Source of the DNA: Sphingomonas sp. Leaf339
GTDB lineage: Bacteria; Pseudomonadota; Alphaproteobacteria; Sphingomonadales; Sphingomonadaceae
Reading direction: 5' to 3'
DNA length: 64,000 bases
Assembly (NCBI RefSeq): GCF_001426195.1
Contig: NZ_LMRS01000061.1
Span: 1-64,000, forward strand
Shown: piece after piece, positions 1-8,597 of the stretch
Layout of the letters: each line of letters starts with the position of its first letter
Numbering within the stretch: the first letter of the stretch is position 1
Translations under genes and position numbers: made by a program
The notes under the pieces: generated by a model
Told to the model about the DNA's origin: nothing
Database searches by the model: none
The model's input: only the letters and a program-made list of their open reading frames with translations

Positions 1-252
1 GGTCGCATCACAGGCCGGACAGATGGCAGCATCCGACTAAGTGTCAGACCCTCAATAAACCGCTTGCAACCGAAGGGGCGTCCACAGATGGAAAGCGGAA
101 CGTCCGCCTCTGGGCGCCCTACTCGGTAAGCAGTTGTTCGTTCATGAGGCGGGGCAGGGAAGCATCGACTATGGCGCATCAGGCCAGCGGATGCCAAACA
201 CCCCTAGCGCCAAAAGTAGGTGTTAGTACCTCAAACGACAGGCAGGATAAGC

Positions 253-1377
253 ATGCATACAATGCGGAGGGGCACCAACGCTGGTGGCATGCGGCGGTAC
301 AATGAGCGACTGATCCTGTCCGCTGTGCGCCGGATGAACGGCGCTTCGAAGGCGGAGCTTGCTCGCATGACAGCGTTATCGCCTCAAGCCGTAGTTCGAA
401 TCGTCGACGAACTGGATGAAGAAGGCCTGCTGTATCAGGCCGGCAGGCGAACTGGCGGGATGGGACAGCCTGCGACGATCTACCGCATCAACGGCAAGCG
501 CGGCTACACTGTAGGTGTCGAGGTTGGACGTGGCGATACCACCATAGTGCTCCTAGATTTCGACGGCGAGCGCAAGGCGATCAGCCGTCATGCTGGCAGC
601 TTTCCCTCGATCGAAACCGTTCTAGGACACGTCAGCACGTTCATCGACGAGCACCTCGCGACAACGGACTTGCTAATTAGCGAAGGCTTTATGGGCATCG
701 GCATCGCCATGCCATGGTTCCTCGGCGAATGGCGTGATGAGCTCGGTATATCGGTGGATCAAGCAGACGAGTGGCGTCGGGCCGACGTAGCCGATCGACT
801 GCAGGCCGGGCTAAGTTGGCCCATCTTTTTCGAGAACGATGGTAATGCTGCCGCGCTGGCGCAGTTGCTGTGCGGCGCAGGCGTCGATCTCCAAGACTTT
901 CTGGCCATCAATATCGGTACATTCATCGGTGGCGGGATAGTCCTGGGGGGGCGTGTCCATCAAGGTCGGCACGGAAACGCTGGGGCACTTGCATCGATGC
1001 CCGTATGTGCCGCTGGCCAATCTGACTATCTCATCCACCACGCCTCCCTGTACGCCCTAGATCAGAATATCGTCGCTGAGGAGCGTGCCGCCTGGACGCA
1101 GCGATGTGTGGATGCACTCGCCTTTGCCGTAACGAGCGCCAACAGCCTGCTGGACCTCGAAGCCGTCATCATTGACGGTGCACTTGTCCCAGAGGGACTG
1201 AACATGATCGCAGACGGTCTGCGATCGCACTTTTCCACCAACGCGCCCCCCGACTTCTTCACGCCGGAGATCCGCACGGGGCAACTGGGCAAAGTCGCTG
1301 CAGCTGTAGGAGCAGGGCTGCTCCCCCTGCATGCCAGCTTCACCCCTGACTTGGCGAGCCTCTTCAAGAAGGAATGA
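253..1377 (+). CDS. ROK-family transcriptional regulator
   Basis: This is a 374-residue ROK regulator (NagC/Mlc/XylR type). A winged helix-turn-helix fills roughly residues 10-70 (NGASKAELARMTALSPQAVV is recognisable) and a ROK sugar-kinase-like domain fills the rest, with the glycine-rich INIGTFIGGGIV stretch. I chose the ATG at 253 over the GTG at 220 because AGGA sits about seven bases before it. It lies at the head of a fructan locus, on the same strand as the fructokinase and about 190 bp upstream of it. By position it should be the local repressor, released by a sugar or sugar phosphate. Family assignment is firm; the ligand is inferred. Confidence 0.88.
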   Translation: MHTMRRGTNAGGMRRYNERLILSAVRRMNGASKAELARMTALSPQAVVRIVDELDEEGLLYQAGRRTGGMGQPATIYRINGKRGYTVGVEVGRGDTTIVLLDFDGERKAISRHAGSFPSIETVLGHVSTFIDEHLATTDLLISEGFMGIGIAMPWFLGEWRDELGISVDQADEWRRADVADRLQAGLSWPIFFENDGNAAALAQLLCGAGVDLQDFLAINIGTFIGGGIVLGGRVHQGRHGNAGALASMPVCAAGQSDYLIHHASLYALDQNIVAEERAAWTQRCVDALAFAVTSANSLLDLEAVIIDGALVPEGLNMIADGLRSHFSTNAPPDFFTPEIRTGQLGKVAAAVGAGLLPLHASFTPDLASLFKKE

Positions 1378-1434
1378 TCCTGTTCGAACGTCGGTCGCGT
1401 CCGAAGGCTGTGCCGAGCGGCTGAATAACTGTGC

Positions 1435-1462
1435 TTGACAGACTAAGTCACATTAGTAGATT
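1435..1462 (+). promoter_or_regulatory. Possible sigma-70 promoter upstream of the fructokinase
   Basis: TTGACA at 1435-1440 is followed after 16 bases by TAGATT at 1457-1462. The spacer contains ACTAA, six bases, then TTAGT, a short inverted repeat that could be an operator for the ROK regulator. The leader to the ATG at 1564 is about 95 bp. This is pattern matching only. Confidence 0.4.
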
Positions 1463-1563
1463 TAGTAGCTGACCGCGAAGGCGTGGCAGCAATCAGGAAG
1501 AGGTATCGGTGTTCACCGTTTTCAGTCTGTCACGTTCGTCGATCTGCGTTGCGACCGTTGCAC

Positions 1564-2526
1564 ATGGTTGAGCCGTTGCTTCTCGGTGCCATTGAGGCGG
1601 GCGGCACGAAGTTCCTCTGCGCCGTTTCTGATCGTGACGGCACGCCTCTGATGCAGACCCGCATCCCGACCACGACACCCGAAGCAACGCTGGGTGAGGC
1701 AAGCGCTTTTTTTGCCGATGCGGTTGAGCAGTATGGCGATCTCGACGCCTTTTCCATCGGCAGCTTCGGGCCCCTTTCGCTGAATTCGATCGCCAACGAT
1801 TACGGCTGCATCACGTCGACGCCAAAGCATGGCTGGCAGGATATCGGCCTGCTCGCGCACTTCCGCCAGACGATCGACGCACCGATGGCGCTCGACACCG
1901 ATGTGAACTGCGCCGCAGTCGGCGAGCGGCTGTTCGGCAGCGGCCAAGGTCTCGATACGTTCTGCTACGTGACCGTCGGCACCGGCATCGGCGTTGGCCT
2001 GCTGATCAACGGCGCTCCGCACGGTGGTGCGAACCACCCGGAGGCAGGTCACATCAAGCTCCCCCGCGCACCAGGTGACGATCAGTTCGCTGGTATCTGC
2101 CCCTACCATGGCGACTGCCTTGAGGGATTGGCTTGCGGACCTGCCATGCACGCTCGATGGGGTGTTCCGGCAGAGTCGCTGGCGAGCAGTCATGAGGCCT
2201 GGGATATCGAAGCCGATTATCTCGCCGGCCTTTGTGCGACGCTTACCTATACCGTGCGCCCTGACCGCATCATCATCGGTGGGGGCGTCATGCAGCCGCC
2301 GATGTATGACCGAGTCCGCCGTGTGCTTGCTCAGAAGCTCGCGGGATACGACGCAAGTATGCGCTCGATCGATATGACCGACTATGTGGTCGCTCCGACC
2401 GCAGGCTCGTCCGCGGGTCTGACCGGGGCGCTGGCGCTCGCGTATCGAACGGCCACACGTCAGTGGCCGATGCACTGGGCAATGAGCGAGCCCACCTCCA
2501 TCAGAGCGGAAGCAATCAATGCATAG
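1564..2526 (+). CDS. ROK-family fructokinase
   Basis: This 320-residue sugar kinase should phosphorylate fructose to fructose 6-phosphate in the cytoplasm. The N-terminus carries the phosphate-binding GAIEAGGTKF stretch, residues near 138 form the VGTGIGVG loop, and EAGHIKLPR followed by CPYHGDC (near residues 179-185) is the zinc-binding motif of bacterial ROK fructokinases. I chose the ATG at 1564 because the family signature begins directly after it; an upstream extension to 1483 carries no family sequence. It overlaps the sugar porter gene by 8 bp, so the two are probably translationally coupled. Confidence 0.92.
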   Translation: MVEPLLLGAIEAGGTKFLCAVSDRDGTPLMQTRIPTTTPEATLGEASAFFADAVEQYGDLDAFSIGSFGPLSLNSIANDYGCITSTPKHGWQDIGLLAHFRQTIDAPMALDTDVNCAAVGERLFGSGQGLDTFCYVTVGTGIGVGLLINGAPHGGANHPEAGHIKLPRAPGDDQFAGICPYHGDCLEGLACGPAMHARWGVPAESLASSHEAWDIEADYLAGLCATLTYTVRPDRIIIGGGVMQPPMYDRVRRVLAQKLAGYDASMRSIDMTDYVVAPTAGSSAGLTGALALAYRTATRQWPMHWAMSEPTSIRAEAINA

Positions 2527-3895
2527 TGTCGTAGGTTCTAGCCACGCGGGCGCAGTCGACGATGCGCGAGCGACACCGGCGATCATCATGAGCGCTGCAG
2601 GGGCTGCTCTTGGCGGTCTACTGTTCGGGTTCGATACCGCCGTGATCTCCGGGGCGACCAATGCCCTCCAGACACAATTTGCCTTAACGGAGGCCTCGCT
2701 CGGGTTCACAGTGGCTTCCGCCCTGATCGGAACCGTCCTGGGTTCGCTGGTCGCAGGCGTCCCGGCCGACCGCTATGGTCGCAAGGCTATCATGCTGTCG
2801 GTGGCGATCGCTTACGTGCTCTCGTCGCTCGGAACCGGGCTTGCGCACGACTGGTATGTGCTGATCGCCTTTCGCTTCCTGGGCGGCGTGGCGATCGGAG
2901 CCGCATCTGTCGTGACACCGATCTACATCGCGGAAGTTTCGCCCGCTCGCTTCCGAGGACGTCTGGTGGCGATGAACCAGCTCAACATCGTGCTGGGCAT
3001 CCTAATGGCTTTCCTCTCTAATTACATTATAGCGCAGGCGCTGCCACCCGAGACGGCCTGGCGTTGGATGTTCGGCATCGTCGCAGTGCCATCAGTTATC
3101 TTTCTCGTGGTGACGCTGGTTCTGCCGGAAAGCCCAAGATGGCTGGCCGTTCGCGGCCACCGCGAACGTGCTGTTGCTGCCATGACCCGCTTGGGATTTG
3201 CTGATCCTCATGCCGAGCTGTTGCGCATCGAGGCCGCGGATACGCGCGAGGCAGCCAAGGGCGCTCCGCGCCTGTTCCAAGCGGCCCATAGCATTCCCGT
3301 TGCGTGTGCCATCGCAATCGCGATGTTCAATCAGCTCTCGGGCATCAATGCGCTTCTATACTACGCGCCGCGCATTTTCGAGTTGGCGGGTGCCGGTGCT
3401 GACAGCGCCTTGCTGCAGTCGGTTGCCGTGGGCGGTACCAACCTGCTGTTCACCGCGCTCGCGCTGCTTCTGATCGACCGGTTCGGTCGAAAACCGCTGT
3501 TGTTCATTGGCTCGATCATCTGTGCCGCTGCACTTGTTCTGGTCGGCTGGCAGCTCGAGCGTGCGGCACCGGACGGCACACTGATCCTCGCGGGGCTTGT
3601 GGCATTCATCGCCGCCTTCGCGGTCAGCCAGGGTGCGGTGATCTGGGTGTTCATCTCCGAAGTCTTTCCAAGCTCCGTGCGAGGCAAGGGTCAGGCGTTG
3701 GGCTCGACCACGCACTGGGTGATGGCCGCGATCATCACATGGCTGTTCCCGGTGGTAGCCGGCGCGGTTGGCGGGTGGGTGTTCGCCTTCTTCGGTGGAA
3801 TGATGCTGCTCCAATTCATTTGGGCCTGGAAGGTGATGCCGGAGACGAATGGCGTCGCACTGGAAGACATGGATCTGCGTGGAGCGACAGCATGA
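2519..3895 (+). CDS. MFS sugar porter (sugar:H+ symporter family)
   Basis: This 458-residue, 12-helix transporter of the sugar porter subfamily most likely brings fructose or a short fructo-oligosaccharide across the inner membrane. Signatures in order: GGLLFGFDTAVISGA in the first helix, ADRYGRK near residue 85, RGRLVAMNQL after helix four, PESPRWL near residue 203, NQLSGINALLYYAPRIF near 270, and DRFGRKPLL near 320. The start overlaps the fructokinase stop by 8 bp and the stop overlaps the next GH32 start as ATGA. The substrate is inferred from the neighbouring fructokinase and GH32 genes. Confidence 0.92.
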   Translation: MHSVVGSSHAGAVDDARATPAIIMSAAGAALGGLLFGFDTAVISGATNALQTQFALTEASLGFTVASALIGTVLGSLVAGVPADRYGRKAIMLSVAIAYVLSSLGTGLAHDWYVLIAFRFLGGVAIGAASVVTPIYIAEVSPARFRGRLVAMNQLNIVLGILMAFLSNYIIAQALPPETAWRWMFGIVAVPSVIFLVVTLVLPESPRWLAVRGHRERAVAAMTRLGFADPHAELLRIEAADTREAAKGAPRLFQAAHSIPVACAIAIAMFNQLSGINALLYYAPRIFELAGAGADSALLQSVAVGGTNLLFTALALLLIDRFGRKPLLFIGSIICAAALVLVGWQLERAAPDGTLILAGLVAFIAAFAVSQGAVIWVFISEVFPSSVRGKGQALGSTTHWVMAAIITWLFPVVAGAVGGWVFAFFGGMMLLQFIWAWKVMPETNGVALEDMDLRGATA

Positions 3896-5403
3896 AGAAG
3901 ATTGTGGGATTTCTCATGGCCGGTGTGGCTCTGGCAACCTCCGCCGCGGCGCAGCACGCCGATCCACGACCGACCTACCACTTCGCACCCGCGAAGAACT
4001 GGATGAACGATCCTAACGGCCTCGTCTATTATGACGGCGAGTATCACCTGTTCTATCAGTATAATCCTCACGGCGACCGGTGGGGGCATATGAATTGGGG
4101 CCACGCGGTGAGCCGCGACCTAGTTCGCTGGCAGGAGCTGCCGATCGCTATACCCGAGACTGCCGATGTCATGGCTTTTTCCGGTAGCGCCGTCGTCGAC
4201 TGGAACAACACCACTGGCTTCGGCCGGAACGGCAAGCCGCCGATGATCGCGATCTACACAGGCCATAACCCGAAGGCGAAGCTGCAATCGCAGTATCTCG
4301 CCTACAGCAACGATCACGGCCGGACCTGGACGGTCCACGGCGAAGTGCTGAGTGTTGGGTCACCTGAGTTTCGCGACCCGAAAGTCTTCTGGCACACCGC
4401 CACGAAGCGCTGGGTTATGGTAGCAGTGATGGCGCTGGAGAACCGCGCGGTCATCTTCACCTCGCCCAATCTCAGGCAGTGGACGTTCGCGAGCAGCTTC
4501 GGGCCTGCAGGGGGCCGCGGCAAGAACTGGGAATGCCCGGATCTCTTCGAGATACCCGTTGAAGGGGGCGCGGCCGGTGAAAAGCGCTGGGTGCTGGGCA
4601 TCAATCTTGGTGACAACGCCGTCGGCGGTGGCTCGGGCGGGCAGTATTTCATCGGAGATTTCGACGGCACGAAGTTCACTACCGTCCAGGGCTGGCCAAG
4701 CGAGGCGCAGTGGATGGACTATGGCGCGGACTTCTACGCCGCTGTGTCCTGGAATGACCTGCCCAAGAATGACCCACGGCGTGTCTGGATCGGCTGGGCG
4801 AACGACTGGCGTTACGCCGAAGCCATTCCGACATGGCCTTCACGCGGGCTGATGACGGTGCCGCGGCAGGTCACGCTGAAGAAATATTCTGACGGGTATC
4901 GGATCGTGCAGAAGCCCGTGACCGAGGTCGCGTCGCTTCATGGCAGCCGACAGGACTTCGCTGCCACGCTGAGCGAAGCGGCTACCTCGCTCCCAGTCGA
5001 GGGCGGAGCGGCGGATCTGGAGTTTACCATCGATGCCGGATCATCCGAGCAGGTCGCCATCACGCTGACCGACGGTGAGGGCTACCAGACCGTCGTCGGC
5101 GTCAACCCGACCGTGAACGAGGTCTTCGTTGATCGCACGCGCTCGGGTCCGCACTTTCACGACGGCTTCGCCAACCGTCATGTCGCGCCAGTCGATCTGA
5201 AGTCCCGTCGCGTCAAACTTCGAATCCTGGCCGATGAGTCTATCCTTGAGGTCTTCATCAATGACGGCGAGCGAACGATCACCGACCGCTTTTTCCGTGG
5301 CGGTGGCCCGCTTCGCTGGAGTGCGTCTTCACGCGGCAAGGCGCAGCTGAAGCTCACGGCCTGGACGATGAACACGAGCGCACCTCAGGTTGCGGCGAAG
5401 TGA
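3892..5403 (+). CDS. Secreted GH32 fructan hydrolase (levanase/inulinase/invertase type)
   Basis: This is a 503-residue GH32 enzyme that releases fructose from beta-fructosides. A Sec signal peptide covers about residues 1-21 (ending SAAAQ). The five-bladed propeller domain shows WMNDPNG with the nucleophile D40, FRDP with D162, and WECPDL with the acid/base E214, so all three catalytic residues are present. A C-terminal beta-sandwich follows from about residue 345. I chose the ATG at 3892, overlapping the MFS stop, because the signal peptide begins there; an in-frame extension upstream to 3739 is not credible. Substrate preference (levan, inulin or sucrose) cannot be told from the sequence. 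Confidence 0.93.
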   Translation: MKKIVGFLMAGVALATSAAAQHADPRPTYHFAPAKNWMNDPNGLVYYDGEYHLFYQYNPHGDRWGHMNWGHAVSRDLVRWQELPIAIPETADVMAFSGSAVVDWNNTTGFGRNGKPPMIAIYTGHNPKAKLQSQYLAYSNDHGRTWTVHGEVLSVGSPEFRDPKVFWHTATKRWVMVAVMALENRAVIFTSPNLRQWTFASSFGPAGGRGKNWECPDLFEIPVEGGAAGEKRWVLGINLGDNAVGGGSGGQYFIGDFDGTKFTTVQGWPSEAQWMDYGADFYAAVSWNDLPKNDPRRVWIGWANDWRYAEAIPTWPSRGLMTVPRQVTLKKYSDGYRIVQKPVTEVASLHGSRQDFAATLSEAATSLPVEGGAADLEFTIDAGSSEQVAITLTDGEGYQTVVGVNPTVNEVFVDRTRSGPHFHDGFANRHVAPVDLKSRRVKLRILADESILEVFINDGERTITDRFFRGGGPLRWSASSRGKAQLKLTAWTMNTSAPQVAAK

Positions 5404-5514
5404 TGCTTGCGGTGATCCAAACGAAGTTTGCCATGCCAGCGCCAGGCTAGCTGCCCCGCCTGCGGGCAAATTCCAGACAGTAACTCTAATAACCGTAATA
5501 AAAGAGGGGATTTT

Positions 5515-8406
5515 ATGACGAGGTCTTGCCACGTCCTGTTGACGTCCGCTGCACTGCTTCCGATGATCGCAGCATCGTCCGCCTGGGCGCAATCCGACGT
5601 TTCTCCAGCCACCAACCAGACCGGGGCGGCGCAGACGCAAACATCCAACGATCCTGCGCCTGTCGATGCTCCTTTGAGTGCAGCGCAGGCCCAGGCCGAT
5701 GCCGCTCCGGAAAACCAAGCCGGTGCCGAGCAGGACATCGTCGTGACCGGCTACCGCGCGGCACTTGGCTCCGCTCAGGAGCTCAAGCGCAATTCGGACT
5801 CGATCGTCGATGCGGTCGTGTCCGAGGACATCGGCAAACTGCCGGACAACAACGCGGCCGAGGCGATCTCCCGCGTGGTGGGCGTGACGGTTCTGCGCTA
5901 CAATGACGAGGCAGGCGTCATTCTCGTCCGGGGCCTTCCTGACGTGGCGACGACCTTCAATGGTCGTGAGTTCTTCTCGGCCGAAGATCGCGTCCTGCAC
6001 CTTCAGGACTTCCCCGCCGGTGTTGCGGCGGGGATCGAGGTATATAAGTCGGGAACGCCCAACCTCATCGAGCCGGGCCTGGCTGGCCTAGTTAATCTGC
6101 GTTCGCGTCGGCCGTTCGACGTCAAGGACACCGAGATCGCCGGTGAAATTCGTGGATCGTACAACGATCAGTCCAAGGCGTTCGACCCTTCTGGCAACCT
6201 CCTGCTGACCAAGCGATGGGACACGCCGATCGGCGAGATCGGCGCGCTGGTGAACCTCAGCTACGTCCGGACGACCTATCGGAATGCGGATCGCTACGCC
6301 GATTCCGCCGTGATCACGCCGCGCGGCTTCGGCGTCGACGATCCCGCAGATGATCTGACTGTGACCACGCCCGGCGTCGGAAACTTCAACTTTCCGGCAA
6401 ATGCCGGCAACTTCTATGAGAAGGGCGTTCGCCATCGGCCGGCCGTCAACGGCACAATCCAGTGGCGCCCATCGTCCAATCTTGAGGTCTATGCGGAAGG
6501 GCTCTGGCAGGCCTATCGCGGCAATGTCCTGCGCGACTCCTTTAACGTCAACTTCGAGCGCCGTGACGCCAACGGCGTAGCACCCACGCTCAGCAACGTC
6601 GTCCTCGTGCCGGGCGAGGCAGGCAAGGCGGCGAGCTTCACCAAGACTGGTGGCTTCGTTCCCGAGTTCTCCCGCGTCGCGCAGGATGATCGTACCGATA
6701 CCTACCAGGGCGCTCTGGGCTTCAAGTGGACGACTGGCCGAGCGACGCTGTCGGGCGACTTCGCGTACACCAACAGCCGCTACAAGGCCCTGGAGATCGC
6801 GGTTGACTCCCAGCTCGCCAGCGCCCCGACGATCAACATCGATTGGGACGCGCGCGGATCGGCGGTATTCGACCTGGGCGGCTATGCCATCACTAACCCT
6901 GACACGGCACGCTGGCGCGGCTTCAACCAGCGAGAGTTCGTCGCGAAGGGCGATGGCATTCAGGGGCGCCTGGATCTGGACCTTGAGACCGACTGGGGGT
7001 TCCTGCCGCATCTGCAGTTTGGCGTCCGCGCTAGCGACCGCAATGCGTCCTCCCAGAACAACTCACGGTACGCATACACAGCTGGGCTCAACATTCCTCT
7101 CGGTAGCCTTCCGACCGGCACGCTTGAGGTGATCACGGACGGGTTCCGCAACGATCCTCAACGCTTCCAAAACTGGTTGGCGCCCAATCGGGACGCGATT
7201 ATCGCGAATAGCGAGGCGCTGCGGCAGCTTGCCTATCAGTCTGTCCAGCGAGCAACCGTACTGTTCCCGAACGATGGCGGCATCCGCGAAGCTGTGACGA
7301 AGTACGCGACAGCGGAAATTCCGGTAGATCCGCTAGGTGGCTTTACCGCGAGCGAGGCAAGCTATGCCTTCTATGGTCAGGGCAAGTTCGCGTTCGACCT
7401 AGGCGGTGTCGAGGTCGACGGCACCGCCGGCGCCCGCATCGTGAACACCGACGGTGACTATCGCGGTTTTAGTCGGGTGCAGGCCAGTAACGGCAGCGTC
7501 GGCATTGTACCCACGACGACGAAGCAGAACTACGTCGACGTTCTCCCGTCCGCGATCGCGCGCATCCGCTTCTCTCGCGAGTGGCAGGTGCGCCTCGGCT
7601 ACACGCAGACACGGACCCGGCCAGGTTTCGGTCAGCTCAACCCGTCGCTCAACATCACGGCCAACAGTCCGGGTCCCGATGGCTCCCCTCCACAGTTCGA
7701 CGCGACGGGCTCAGGCGGAAACCCCAACCTGCGCCCGCTCACCTCGAAGAACTATGATGCCACGCTGGAATGGTACTTTTCAAAAAACGGCTCGGCTTCC
7801 GTGGCGGCGTTCTATCGTGACCTCAATGGTTTCATCGGCAACTATACGCAGGTCGTGAACGATCCGATCTACGGCCGCGTTCAGCTGAACCGTCCGGAGA
7901 ACGCTGGCGACGGCCGCATCAAGGGCTTGGAAGCATCAGCGCAGACCTTCTTTGACTTCCTACCCGGTCTTCTCTCAGGTTTCGGCGTGCAGGCCAACGG
8001 GACCTACCTTGATGGCACCAATCAGCTGCCGCTCGCCCTTGGAGAGGGCGGCCGACAGGTGAAGATCACCGGCCTGTCGAAATGGGCGTATAATCTTACG
8101 GGCTTCTACGAGAAGGGTAAGATTTCCACGCGCCTCTCGTACAACTGGCGATCGGGGTACACGACGAGCTATAACCGGACCATCAACGAAGAACAGTATG
8201 CCGGCGAGCTGGTCCGTCCGGTAGCACGGCTTGACCTTTCCTTCAGCTACGAGCCCTTCAGCAATGTTTCTCTTGTTGCGAACGTGAGCAATATCTTGGG
8301 CCAGCCGTTCAAGAACTACCGCTACTATAATGAAACTCAGTACTTTGGCCGCGATCTGCGCGTCGAAGGTCGGTACTTCAGCTTAGGCCTCCGTTTCAAG
8401 ATGTAG
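5515..8406 (+). CDS. TonB-dependent outer-membrane receptor, probably for fructans
   Basis: This 963-residue receptor is of the long Caulobacter/Sphingomonas carbohydrate type. Residues 1-26 are a signal peptide ending in SSAWAQ; an Ala/Gln-rich linker leads to a TonB-box-like DIVVTGYR near residue 73. The plug domain follows (GKLPDNNAAEAISRVVGVTV, RGLPDVATTFNGREF), then the beta-barrel, ending in the aromatic YFSLGLRFKM typical of outer-membrane insertion. The ATG at 5515 follows AGAGGGGA. It lies 111 bp after the first GH32 gene and on its strand, so it probably imports the locus substrate across the outer membrane. Confidence 0.92.
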   Translation: MTRSCHVLLTSAALLPMIAASSAWAQSDVSPATNQTGAAQTQTSNDPAPVDAPLSAAQAQADAAPENQAGAEQDIVVTGYRAALGSAQELKRNSDSIVDAVVSEDIGKLPDNNAAEAISRVVGVTVLRYNDEAGVILVRGLPDVATTFNGREFFSAEDRVLHLQDFPAGVAAGIEVYKSGTPNLIEPGLAGLVNLRSRRPFDVKDTEIAGEIRGSYNDQSKAFDPSGNLLLTKRWDTPIGEIGALVNLSYVRTTYRNADRYADSAVITPRGFGVDDPADDLTVTTPGVGNFNFPANAGNFYEKGVRHRPAVNGTIQWRPSSNLEVYAEGLWQAYRGNVLRDSFNVNFERRDANGVAPTLSNVVLVPGEAGKAASFTKTGGFVPEFSRVAQDDRTDTYQGALGFKWTTGRATLSGDFAYTNSRYKALEIAVDSQLASAPTINIDWDARGSAVFDLGGYAITNPDTARWRGFNQREFVAKGDGIQGRLDLDLETDWGFLPHLQFGVRASDRNASSQNNSRYAYTAGLNIPLGSLPTGTLEVITDGFRNDPQRFQNWLAPNRDAIIANSEALRQLAYQSVQRATVLFPNDGGIREAVTKYATAEIPVDPLGGFTASEASYAFYGQGKFAFDLGGVEVDGTAGARIVNTDGDYRGFSRVQASNGSVGIVPTTTKQNYVDVLPSAIARIRFSREWQVRLGYTQTRTRPGFGQLNPSLNITANSPGPDGSPPQFDATGSGGNPNLRPLTSKNYDATLEWYFSKNGSASVAAFYRDLNGFIGNYTQVVNDPIYGRVQLNRPENAGDGRIKGLEASAQTFFDFLPGLLSGFGVQANGTYLDGTNQLPLALGEGGRQVKITGLSKWAYNLTGFYEKGKISTRLSYNWRSGYTTSYNRTINEEQYAGELVRPVARLDLSFSYEPFSNVSLVANVSNILGQPFKNYRYYNETQYFGRDLRVEGRYFSLGLRFKM

Positions 8407-8597
8407 GTGGAAGGCCCCGTGCGATAGGACATCTTCTCATGGGGCTCACCCGTTGCTGGCGACGTGCCAAAAAGGACCGTGGCGAGCCCGCAGGAACGGA
8501 CAATCCGACGTCCACTCGGATCGGCGCTCACCGTCCACAAGCCACCGTTGCTCATCGTATCACCGGGCAATAAGCGCCCGAAACTGGAGCCGGATCA

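Noticed and set aside
2..40. Possible C-terminal end (VASQAGQMAASD) of a gene entering from the left
   Set aside because: Only 12 codons before a TAA; too short to tell from chance.
86..145. Another minus-strand copy of the 60-bp repeat at the left end
   Set aside because: Only the terminal TTCGTTCAT block and a CGTCCGCCTCTGGG string match; alignment needs gaps.
1522..2709. 395-codon minus-strand frame opposite the fructokinase
   Set aside because: Arg/Ser/Ala-rich shadow of a well-supported plus-strand gene.
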